Assembly (NCBI GenBank): GCA_026826555.1
Contig: JAKSZT010054335.1
Location: forward strand, 5,742,815 to 5,806,814
Length of the DNA: 64,000 bases
DNA from: Tolypeutes matacus
Lineage: Eukaryota; Chordata; Mammalia; Cingulata; Chlamyphoridae
Reading direction: 5' to 3'
This document shows, in pieces, positions 25,401-37,400 of this stretch. Position 1 is the stretch's first letter. Every line of letters starts with the position of its first letter. A program made the translations under genes and the position numbers. Below the pieces are notes generated by a model. The model did not search any database. It worked only from the letters and a program-made list of their open reading frames with translations, and was not told the origin of the DNA.

Positions 25401-28400
25401 TAGGGCTTCTGACTGGGCTACGTCAGTAAGGTATAGCTCGGGTTGAGTCCCTGCCCCCTTGATGAGCTGATATAAACAGACACGCACTCAAGAAGACACC
25501 CGGGAAGAGAGAGCTTTGTCACGTTTGATCCTGGGGCCCGGGGAGAGACGGACCATTTGCCTGACAGCATACAGCTGACATCAGGAAGACAGCAGGAGAG
25601 AACAAAGCAGCTGAGCAGCCCGAGAGACCAGGCAGAGATCAGAGACCATCTCGCCTCAACACGTGGATTCAACAAGAACTAACTGTAAACAGGCACAAGG
25701 GATCTCATGGGGGAGGGATGCAAATGTTCTAAAACTGAATTAAGTGATGGCTGCACAACTCTGTAACTTTACTAAAAATCACTGAATTGTCTACTTAAAA
25801 TCGGTAAATTATATGGCATGTAAATTATGCCTCAATGAAGTTGCTGAGTAATTAAGTCACTCTTTAAATGCTTGCAAACGACCCTTCCCCAGGACAGCAC
25901 AAGGTAAAACCTCCTTTCATTGTCAACCCTTGACTGAGCCTTCCTCGGGCCACAATGGTGCAGGCAGCAAACTAGCTTAGGAATAGAAAATAAGCCACGA
26001 CCCCACACTGATAAAAGGCACACGCACACATCGGCCCAGAGACGGTCATTAAAACTGGTTGGGGTAATAGTGACAGTAGGGACAGGTTTCCTTCACCCAG
26101 ATGGGCCTGCAGCCCTGGCCTAGGCTTCACCCCACCTCTAGCGGGGAGGAGGCTGGCGGGCCCTGCACCAGCCTATCCAGGTAACTGCAGGTACATTCAG
26201 CTGGCACAGACTGAATAGTCTGAAGTCTACCAGGGCAACTGCGGTCGTCTTGGACCTGCCCAGCATAGACGGCTGCCCACACCTGCAGCTCCATCCCCGC
26301 CCCAGGCAGGGGAGAAAGGAGAGTGAAGCTTCATCAGTCTCTCTGGGCAACTACAGTCTAGGCCTGCACGACTTGGACTGTTCCACACAGCTGTGGCTCT
26401 GTCCCTACCCCTGGCAAAGGGGAAAGTTGGGAGAAGCTTCATCAGTCCTTGGGGAAATGAGGGAAGCTTGAGCCTCCACAGCTTACAGCACCAACTACAT
26501 CCTTGGCTCCTACTACACAACCAGCAAGGGAGAAAGGGCAGGAAAGCCCTAAACTAAAGAGAGAAACTGCACCCAGAATAAATACATCTAGTAAACCAAT
26601 GCCAAGACACCAATAAAAAATTACAATCCATAGCAAGAATTAGGAAGATATGGCCCAGTTAAAGGAACAAGATAAGCCTCCAGATGACATAAAGAAGTTG
26701 AGACAACTAATCATTGATGTTCAAACAAATCTCCTTAATAAATTCAATGAGACGGCTAAAGAGATTAAGGCTATTAAGAAGACACTGAGGGAGCACAAAG
26801 AAGAATGTGAAAGCATACATCGAAAAATAGAAGATCTTATGGGAATGAAAGGCACAATAAATGAAATAAAAACACACTGGAATCACATAACAGCAGATTT
26901 GAGAAGGCAGAAGGAAGGATTGGTGAACTTGAGGAAATGGCCTCTGAAAATGAACACACAAAAGAACAGATGAAGAAAAGAATGGGAAAAATTGAACAAG
27001 GTCTTAGGGAACTAAATGACAGCAAGAGACGTACAAACATATGTGTCAAGGGTGTCCCAGAAGGAGAAGAGAAGGGAAAGGGGGCAGAAGGAATATTTGA
27101 AGAAATAATGGTAGAAAATTTCCCAACCCTACTGAAGGACGTAGATACCCATGTCCAAGAAGCACGATGTACTCCCATCCACATAAATCCAAATAAAACA
27201 ATTCAGAGACACATACTAATCAGAATGTCAAATACCAAAGACAGAGAGAATTCTGAGAGCAGCAAGAGACAAGCAATGCATCACATACAAGGGATACCCA
27301 ATAAGATTAAGTGCCGATTTCTCATCAGAAACCAAGGAGTCAAGATAAGTCAAGTGGTATGATATATTTAAGATACTGCAAGAGGAAAACTTGCAGCCGA
27401 GAATCCTATATCTGGCAAGATTGTCTTTCAAAAATGAGGGTGAGTTTAGAATATTCACAGATGAACAGAAACTGAAAGAATTTGTAACCAAGAGACCTGC
27501 TTTGTAGGAAATTCTAAAGGGTGTGCTATAGTTTGAAAAGAAAAGAGAGGAGAGAGTCTAGAAATGAAGATTATGTCAGTAAAAGTAACTACAAGTCTCA
27601 AAAGGGTGGTGAAAATAAAATATGACAGATAAAACCCAAAGGTCAAAATGGGTGAAATAAGAACTGCCTTTACAGTAATAACATTGAATGTCAATGGATC
27701 AAACTCCCCAATCAAAAGACACAGCCTGGCAGAATGGATAAGAAAATATAAGCCACCTATATGCTGTCTGCAAGAGACTCACCTTAGACACAAGGATACC
27801 AACAGATTGAAAATGAAAGGGTGGAAAAAGATATTCCAAGCATGCAAAAACAAAAAAAAACAAAAAAAAAAAAAGGCTGGAATAACTATACTTATAGCAG
27901 ATGAAATAGTCTGTAAAAGACACTAGTAATACACAACCTAAGGAGGAAGTCAGGAAAAAAAAATGCATTTACAAAAGCAACTAAAAGAATCAAATATTTA
28001 GGAATAAACCAATGATATAAAATATTTGTATTCAGAAAACTACAATGCATTGTTAAAAGAAATTTTAAAAGACCTAAATAATTGGAAGAAGATTCCATGC
28101 TCACGGATTGGAAGACTAAATATCATTAAGATGTCAATTCTACCCAAATTGATATACAGATTCAATGCAATCCAATAAAAATTCTACCAGCATTTTAAAA
28201 AATGAATAGAAAACGTGATGATCAAATTTATTTAGAAGGGAAAGGTGTCCCAAATAGTCAGAAACATCTTAGAAAGGAAAAGCAAAGTTGGAGGACTCTC
28301 AGCTCTGGACTTTAAACCATATTACCTAGCTGCAGTGGTAAAAACAGCATGGTACTGGTGTACAGACAGACACACAGACCAATGGAACCAAACTGATGGT

Positions 28401-31400
28401 TCAGAAACAGACCCTCACATCTATGGTCAAATGATTTTTGACAAACTTGTCAAACCCACCCAGCTCGGGCTGGATATCCACAGCCAAAAGAAGGAAAGAA
28501 GGCCCCTATCTCACACCTTATATACAAATTAACTCAAAATGGATCAAAAATCTAAATATAAAAGCATGAAGTATAGAGCTTGTAGAAGAAAATGTAGAAA
28601 AACATCTTCAAGACCTGGTGGGAGGTGGTGGATTCTTAAAGGAGATAAGAGGAGGACTGAGATGGACTACTGATGCTTAATGTATGTGGAAGTTTTAATT
28701 AACTTTAATGCAAAAGTGTGGAAATGTACAGAGTTGATGGTAACACATTATAGTGAGTAACAGCTGGTTTATAAATGGGGATGTGGCTGGAGAAGGTAGT
28801 CTAGGGATTTAAATGTCAATTGACAGAAACCTAAAGAATAATCTAGGGACTGAATAGCACAGTAAGCCCAGAGGTGGATGAGAATAGGGGCTGATGGTAC
28901 AGATGCAAGAGTGTCCTTTGTAATGTAGAGCAGATGTACGTCACTATTGCAGGGTGGTGGGAATGCGGAGAAGCATGGGAAAATACAACTGGAGTGACCC
29001 ATGGACTGTGGTTAACAGTGATACTGTAATATCCATGCCCCTATGCCAAAGACGTGCTGTGCTGATAATGGGGGCGTATGGAAAAAGTGTGCCAAATGTA
29101 TGCTATGGACCTGGTAATAAGCAGATGATGTTACTTCATAATCTGTAACAAATGTTCCATCACGGTGTGGTGTGTTGATAGAGGGTGATGTATGGGAATT
29201 CTGCACATTGCATGATTGTTTTGTAAGTTCACAACTGCTGTAATAAAAATATATTTTAAAAAATAATAATAGGGTGGGTTGGGGGGAAAATACACCAAAT
29301 ATAAAATATGGACTATAGTTAGTAGTAAGATTTTGACGATATTCTTTCATAATTTGTAACAAATGTCTCACAACAATGCAAGGAGTTGGTGGAGGGTTGA
29401 TGTATGGGATATCTGTATGATGTTATGCTTGTTTGCTTTGTAAGTTAACAACTTTTACTATACACTTATCATTTATGTATATTCATGTATAGATTATATT
29501 TAAAATAATAATAATAATAATAATAGGGTGGGTTTGGGGGGAAATACACCAAATGTAAGCCACTTTGGTTAGTAGTAGTATTTTGAGGATGCTCTTTCAT
29601 CATTAATTAAAAATGTTCCCACAATGCAAGGTATTGGTGGTGGGGTGAGGTTGAGAGCCCCGCATGATGTTGTGCATGTTTGTTTTGTAAGGTCACAACT
29701 ATTGCTATACACTTATTGTTTATGTAGGTTCATGTATGAGTGACACACTTCAATAAATTTTTTTAAAAATTGAGCCGGGGCCATGAAGAACTTCATGGTA
29801 CCTCTACAGAAAACCGAGAGCCATCTCGTTTTGGAGAGGAGCTGCCTCTTGAATTCCACCCAGGCACAAAGCTCTTCCATCACTTTCCCCAAGTTACAGC
29901 CGCTTCCTTGGAGGTTCAGCCAAGTCCGTCGATTGTCTGTGGCTCAATATAATTGAAACTTGACTTAACAGTCCAAGTTCATTAACTACCAAGACCCAGA
30001 AGACACATCAGTTGGCTTAAAAAACAAAACAAAAATAACTTTCTTGATGAAGTCCTTGGAGTGGTCCAGTAGTCCTGGTATAAAAAGTAATGTGCATTTC
30101 TTGGTGGCTAAAAGGAAAGAAGGAAAGGCTGAGCAGTTAATTCCTTTTTATTCTTGTTCTGATGTCAAAAATGGCTAGAGACGGGCACCTTGCACTGACC
30201 TACTTCCTAAAACGCCCCGTGTGCCAGGCGGTGTGAGTCCACAAAGGCAGCTGCCTGTCATTCTTCTGGGGCCCCATACGCAGTTGATTTGCAAAAAAAT
30301 GGAAGATTTGATCTTGTTCCCAGACTGGTGTTTGCAAAGAACTTTTCATTTTTAAAGAATAGCCCAGAAGGGGGGTGAAAGCATAAAAGCCCTGGTGTAT
30401 GAATTATCACCCCAACATGAGCAGATATCCTGGTCTCCCTCCCAGGCTTCCTGCAAAAGAGAAGCCACCTAGAAAGGAGCAACCAAGCTCAAGTCCAATG
30501 TGACACGAAGAGATGATGGCGTGGGAAGCTGCTAAGAAAGAAGCCACGTCAACAGAAAGGCATCAGCTCAGCAGCTGTGGTCTTCAGCCAGAAGCAGAGG
30601 CGGGCTGGGCCTTCCCCGGGTGCAAGGCGCTGGTCTACCACGGCGGCCTCAGGCCTGCCCGCGTTTCCGACGGACACGTGCAGAGGGCAGCCCAGAGCGC
30701 ACCTGACGACCAGCTGCGGTCCGTCTGTCTGTACAGCCTTGAGGGGCGTCTGCGTGGTGCCTGGCCTCCACGGGAGGAGGGCATCAGGGACTTCACAGTG
30801 CCCCCGGCCGTATGCCACATGCCCATCGGCAGCAGCGGCCGACCTCTGAGTGTGACTGTTTAACTGGCTTACTGCCCCTTGCCAAAAGTAAGCCAGTCAG
30901 GACGGCTGAGAGCAGGGCACCAAGGCAAGGCATTTATTCTAAGAGGCAGAGAAGAAGAAATGAAATGACACTTATTTGTCATCTATAATGTGCCAACTGT
31001 TACTTCAGGCATTTCACAAATATTATTTCACCTAAAACCCAGAATCGCCCCATGACGCAAATATGGTCCCCATAAAACAAACCTGGCAGGAAGACTGAGG
31101 GTTGGTGCCAAGGCTTGAACCAGCCTGCTGGATGCCACGACCGCCACGCTGCCCGCCAGGGGCAGCCGGCACCGCTCAGTCCTCAACCAGCCTACCGAGG
31201 CCGTGACATTCAATGAGGGCCTGCTCGGCGGCAGCCCACGGCCTGGCGCTCCACTAAGCCTGGGGGTCGACCTGGGGGTCGTCTCATTTAACGCTTACAT
31301 CTGTTCTACAGAGGAAGTATTACTACTGCAACCCCTGTTTAGACATGAGGGGGCCTGAGCTGCCGACCCCCAAATCAGAGCTCTTAGCTACTGTCTGCGG

Positions 31401-34400
31401 AGTAAACGACTCGAGTGAGAAAATAAGACACGTGCGTAAATGAGCCTAAAACAGAAGAGTGGGCAGGGAGCGCCAGGTGAGAGGCGCAGGGAAGCTGCCG
31501 GGGGCCCAGCTGCAAGGAGGCTGGGGACGGGTCAGGGGAGCAGCAGGAGGACCCCAAACCAGGCACGTCATGAGGGAGCCCTGTCTGTGGGCAGCCCCGG
31601 GGAGACCTGACATCACAGGGGGTCAGTGTGGGCAGCCTGGACACCAAGACCCAAACCGAGCCGGGACCAAGGAAACGAAAACCACACGCAGAGACCTTTG
31701 TAACAGTGCCACCGCAGGGGCTGATAAGCCAGTGCTGATAAGCCAGTGCTGACGCCAAGGGCGGAGGCCGAGCACGGCTGCCACGTGCTGCCGGCCGTGC
31801 TGTCAACAGGCACACCTGGGCCCGGGCTCTCCCCGGCTCCCTCTCTGGGGCTGCCGCCCCCAGCCCGCAGCCACAGGGCCCTGGGCCACACCTCTAGGAC
31901 TCTGCCAGTCTCCAGGGGCCCAGCTTCCCCCTGGACAGAGGGAGAGCCGGGAGCTCCCGCTCAAGCTGGAGGACGGTGCTGTGTGTGCTGCCTCCCCCGG
32001 GAACCAGGTGGAGAACCTGGATGGCCCAGCCAGGTGTGGCCACTGGACAAAGGCCGGCCCACGCCACCCCATCGGGCTCTGGGTTCCCTTGGCTCAGTGG
32101 CTTTTTTTTTTTTTTTAATCCCTCCTTTCCTTGATCATAATTTCTGATTGATGCTCAAAAACTGCCCTTTGTGCAAAAGGCCGATGCTGCCACTCTCGTA
32201 CTGACGCATTCTCTCCTGCATTCTGGGAGCCCGAACCTGCCAACGGGAGCCGACGGTGAAGCCAGGCCATTCCTTACGCTCTTTCCAAATGCTGGGGAGA
32301 ATCCCGAATGAGGAACGGGCACAGCCAGGACCTCGGGGACTGGTCTTGCACCTGGGTGGGAATGCCACGCGACAAACCAGCAGAACTGATGAGGAGGCCA
32401 GGGCCCTGCTCAGGCCCGGCGCGGGCCCCGCGCATGGCGAGGGCTGTGCACGTGGGCACTGTGTATGCCGCCTGCTCGACCTCGCCCGGGGAGAGCAGCC
32501 AAACGAGGCCCTCCTCCAGAAGGCGGCGGCTCGGCAGGGAACTGCTTAAGAGCAGTGTGGGCTCCTGCCTGTGCAGTAGTCACTGACTGGAAGGTAACAG
32601 AGCAGGCTGCCTCTCCCTGGCGCCTGGCCTGCCGGGCGCCCCAGCCCCTGGGCCCCTCTTAGCTTGGAGGGGCTCTGTGGTGACAGCAGGGAGCGCCCAC
32701 GGCAGGGCAGGGGCCCCAGCCGTCTGAGCCTCAGCTGCTTTGACCATAAAACGAGGATGTTTGCTTCAAAGGCCGGTTTGAAGATGAAATGGTGACGTCA
32801 GAAAGCACCTAGCACCCTCACGGTGACAGGAGGGCCAGAGGTTCTCCTGTGTCCGTAGCTATCAGGGCAGCCCATACACTGATTTTGTCCTTCAGTCTTC
32901 AACCCAAAGTGCCGCCTTTAGACCAGGAGACGTGTGGGAAACCACCTCAGAGCGCACGGGCATCCCCACAGTTTTTCACGATTCACAGACCACTTCTCTT
33001 GCACACGAGGGACTCACTTCCTGTCAACGCAGGACGGGCGGTGTGACAGCGTCAGGGAGAAACAGGACCTGCTGGGTGGAGGCTTGCTCAGACTTGCTCA
33101 TGCCACAGACTTCCTTCGGGCTGGGAGCCAGCCTTGGGAGAGGGCTCCGTCCCACCAAGAAAACCAAGCACGTTGCAAACAAAGTGGTTTTCTTTTGAGG
33201 TTACAGTCCTGGAAGTATTGTTAAAGCCTGTACCTAAACAGCAGTCAAAACCGTGTCTGCTGGAGAAGGAGGGAGCGGGAATAAGGCCAGGAGGAGGAAG
33301 GGAGTATGACTGTCTACCCTAAAGCCACAAGCACAGAGCAGGTCTCCCCAGACAGGCTCTCAGAGCAGCTGCTCCGGCAGCTGAGAGACCTGGCCGCAGG
33401 AATCCCGGGGCGGGAGTGGGAGCGCTGGAACCCACACTGCTGGGCCTGCCCCCGAAAATCTGCATTTCTAGCAAGTTCCCAGGGATGCTGATTCCCCGGC
33501 CTGGGGACCCCAGCCAGTCTGCCTTGTGTGGAACCACTCACTGAAACTCACACTGCTAGTGAATTATTTAACTTAAATTTCCTCACCTCTAAAGGGGGAA
33601 TTACAGCAGAGTCTAAGCTCATAGGGCAGTTTTAAGGCTCAGAGGCACAAATCCACATAAAGCCTGGCACACAGTGAGCACACAGCAAACGTCTGCTACC
33701 ATCATCCTTATTATCTGGCTCTCACTGATTAAACGGTTTTTTGTTTTATATAATATATGATATATATGTGACAATTTTCTTGTTCTCAATTAGGATATGT
33801 GACACTGATTGAGAACCTAATATAGGCTTTTAATTGAGAATCATTATGGTTCAATGATCGGTTTTAAAAATCATCTTGAATGGGAAATTTTAGATTGTTT
33901 AAAAGTTAGCAGATTTTATGGGGAGCAGATGTGGCTCAAGCAGTTGAGTACCGGCTTCCCACATGGAAGGTCCCGGATTTGGTTGCCGGTACCTCCTAAA
34001 AACAGAAACAACAAGCAAACAAATAAAAAACCAAGTCAGGGGAACGGATGTGGCTCAGTGGTTGAGCACTGACTTCCCACTTACGAGGTTCCGGGTTCAA
34101 CCCCTGGTCCCAGTACCTCAAAAAAATAAAAAATAAAAAGTGAACGGATTTTTAAAATCATCTTGTTACGCCTGAGGGATCCTGCTAAACGCAGATTCTG
34201 ACTCCGTTGCATTTCTATCAAGCTCCCAGGCGCTGCTAGTCCGAGGACCCCAAAGCTGACACACTTCTGTCTCGGTGGACCTGGCTCTACGAGGGCAGGT
34301 GGGCGCCGCAGGATTTCTCCTGATCCCACCCAGGAACCCGGCAAATGCAGGGTCCCCGTGGGCGCCAGTTCCCAGCCAGCCCCCTGCGTTAAGCCCCTCG

Positions 34401-37400
34401 CTCTCTGGCTTTCCCCACTGCAGGATTCAGGATGTAGCCGATTAGAAATAAAAGTTACGCCGAGGCAGAAACAGAACAACCATAAAACCGAATTTAAAAA
34501 ATGGCATCCTGATTTTCCACGGGAGGTAAAGCACACGCAGATGGTCACTGTTTAAACATCTGCTTTGCTCCGAGAGCCCCTTCCTCTGCTTTCTCTGGCT
34601 GTGGTGAAAGTCCCAGAAGCCGGACCAGAAAACTCACAGCACCCCTAACCTCACCCACACCCCAGCTTTTGGCATATAACGCGCACAGACACACGCACAG
34701 AGTGGTTTACAGATGATTTCAATATCAGCCCTTGTCCTTTTCAAAGTTAAAAAGAAAAATCCCTATTTCAAGTGTGTCGTTAATACATTTTAAAAAGAAT
34801 AAACACTGACGAGCACAAAAGCACGCTTCATCTGGTGACTCCGTCTCCTGTCCGTTACTTGCACTTTCAGTCACAAGAAAACAATCGAAACTCTTAAAAC
34901 AGAGTGCTGGAATAACACACAGAAAAGAAAAGAAGCCCCAAACCACTGGTGCCTGCAGCAACCAGGATGAATTTCAAAGTCCTTAGTTAAACAACAAGAA
35001 GGCAAACACAAACCAGTACACACTGTTTGATTCCCTTTGCATAAAGATCAAGAACAAGCAAAACAAATCTAAGGTGCTAGAGTCAGAACAATGGTTTTCT
35101 GGGGGGAGGGGGGCATACTAGAAAGGGGTGCAAGGGGACTTTCTGGGGTGCTGGAAATGCCACTCCTCTCCTTGGTGGTCTCACCCAGGTGTCATTAAGC
35201 CATTTGCTGAAGATCTGTGTACTTTCAGGCACACTTCAATAAAAACAGAGAGAGAGCTGTGAGATCAGTAAAACGACAAAGCCTATTGAGACTAACCGGG
35301 GAGGGACCCGATTTGGGTGAAGTAGAGACTTTACCCTCTTCCAGGAGGTCCAGGGTCTCAGGCGGCAGCCCGCCCGTGGGCTTCCTCTCTTCATCCTGGC
35401 AGGGGTACTCAAAGCATTCCTCTTCCCCTCCGGCGTCTCCCAGGGACATTGCTCAAGCCACCCCAAGGCAGAAACATGGCCCTAGGGGGCTGCCCCCGGG
35501 AGAGCCGTGGGGGCCCTGGGCCCCGGGCACACGCTGGGCTCCCGCCCGGGCGGACCTGGCCCGGCACGCCCGGGTGAGGCAGGTGTCCAGGGCCATTCGC
35601 CCAGCATCGCCCAGGGAGGTCCCAGAAGGGGCGGGGCCGGTGGGGTGGGGAGGAACACCTGGTGAGTGCCCCGCCCGGCACCAGGGCAGCCGCCAGGTGC
35701 TGTGGACTCATGGGGAGGCGCAGGTGCTGGACGCGGGCAAGCTCTGGGCCTCGGGATTCTGCCTCCTGCTCCTCCCCCGGGAAGCTGTGGGGAGTGGAAG
35801 CTTCCTGGGCGTCTCCTAGCAACTGTACAGGGAAATACCGACACGCAGGGGCAGGGACACCTGTCTGGGAGTGGGGCCCGGTGGGGAGGTTGCCCCTTGG
35901 ATGCCTGCTCAAGCCCTCAGGTGAAAGATTTCCTGAGGGTGTGCCTGAGAACCAGACAAATCTTTCTGAACAGGGGAGGAAGAGATCCTTGTGACTTCTA
36001 GCAAAAGGGGAAACAATGGCAGTAACCACTGCCTGCGTTGCCTTACTGCATCCCAGCCTGTCTTTGGTAATCTGCATTTTACAAATCCCACTCTCTGCTA
36101 AATCTGGGCTTCACAACCTAATTTATAAAGATCTCTTCCAATTGCTAGGACTGAGCAAGAAAAATCTAAAGTGTAATGGCTTGCAAAGTTGCTTGAAAAA
36201 ACATCCATAGTTTAATTGCTTATCTCCATACCAATTCCTCTGTCCTGTTTGATTTTTGCCTGTAACCGTGAAAATGGCAGGTTCTTCCATCAAATCCACT
36301 AAAAGGTGGCTGTGAGCGCTGGAGTCTCGGAGAACCACAGCCCCTTCTGCGAGCTCAGGGCTCCGTCCATCCCCAGCTATGCCGTGGCAGACCTCTTACC
36401 AGGAGGCCTCTTCCACCTCTGTGCCATTCACCTGCCCCAGGTAACCAGAGGGAGGCCGGTGGCAAGGATTCTCTGCTCAATTTGAGGGCGACGGCTCCTT
36501 CACTCTGAATTCTCAGGGCTGGGCCCCTGCAAGTGCCTGCTCTATTAATCTAACAATCGCCAGCTCCGTAGAGGCTTCCGTGAGACCACGCACGAGTACC
36601 GCAAAATAGAGAACGAGGATAAAACAAAGATCTCCTTAGAAGCATTAAAACCCAGACATGGCAGGGTCTGGTTAATTTTTTGGAACCTAAAAATTATTGC
36701 TACGTTTCATGGTGTTAAAGACATGTTCCTTGTACAAAAGGAGGTTTAGTAGAAATTCAATGGCAGGGAGTTTAAAATCACATTGTGGAAAACTGCAGAA
36801 GTTTTAAATATGTTTATAAAAACACTCAAACTAATATTTTTTCAATATCAATAAATGTTATCACATTTGGCTTGCTTATTAAATTCAAAGGCATGCCTGG
36901 CAGAACGAGAAGGGGCTCCTCTGCACCCCTCGGAAGGGGCCCCACCTTGCACATGGTTCATTCAGCAAGCAGCTGACTGACGAGGAACCTGCAGGAACGC
37001 GCTGGCTGATGGTTCACGTCAAGGAAACAAGCCAAATTCACCAGAAAATACGCCAAGTCATTTTTTACTGATAACGCAAATCCAGGCTGTCCTTAACAAA
37101 TGCAGATCAAGTCTACATAGATTACACGATGAATTGGAAACACGGCATTTGGGAACACAGATCAGCCTAGAAGCCTCATGTCACCCTGTTTTAGTCACTC
37201 TTCAGGTATGTCCACCCCCCCTTTTCTTCCATCCCTCCCTGGCTCCATGGGGATATCAGAGAATTTGCAAAACTCACGGCCCAAAGAGCATCTTCCCTGA
37301 TAGGGCAGTTTCTCCAAAAACGAAAAAGAGCACAACCTCAGGGACTAGCAATAAAGCCTGGGACCCCTATGCTCAAGACCTGGGCCAGGCTGCACCCCAA

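Larger units (their letters stand above)
26050..29770 (+). mobile_element. LINE-1, internally deleted and disabled
   Basis: This is a plus-strand L1 with all regions in order: 5' UTR with monomer-like repeats (to about 26640), ORF1 remnant, start of ORF2, then a jump to the ORF2 C-terminal region, and a long 3' UTR ending in AATAAA and an A/T tail. Frameshifts, stop codons and loss of most of the reverse transcriptase mean that it cannot move by itself. The 5' boundary is approximate. Confidence 0.88.
15706..35334 (-). other. TRAK1 long intron, first exon b to shared exon 1
   Basis: This 19.6-kb intron holds a satellite at its 3' end (15885-16445), a CpG-dense block (21250-21850), a 63-bp tandem repeat (22235-22410), an MLT1-like LTR, several DAS SINEs, a broken old L1 end (24995-25850) and a younger L1 (26050-29770). 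MIR-like fragments are scattered through it. I see no further TRAK1 exon. Confidence 0.7.
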
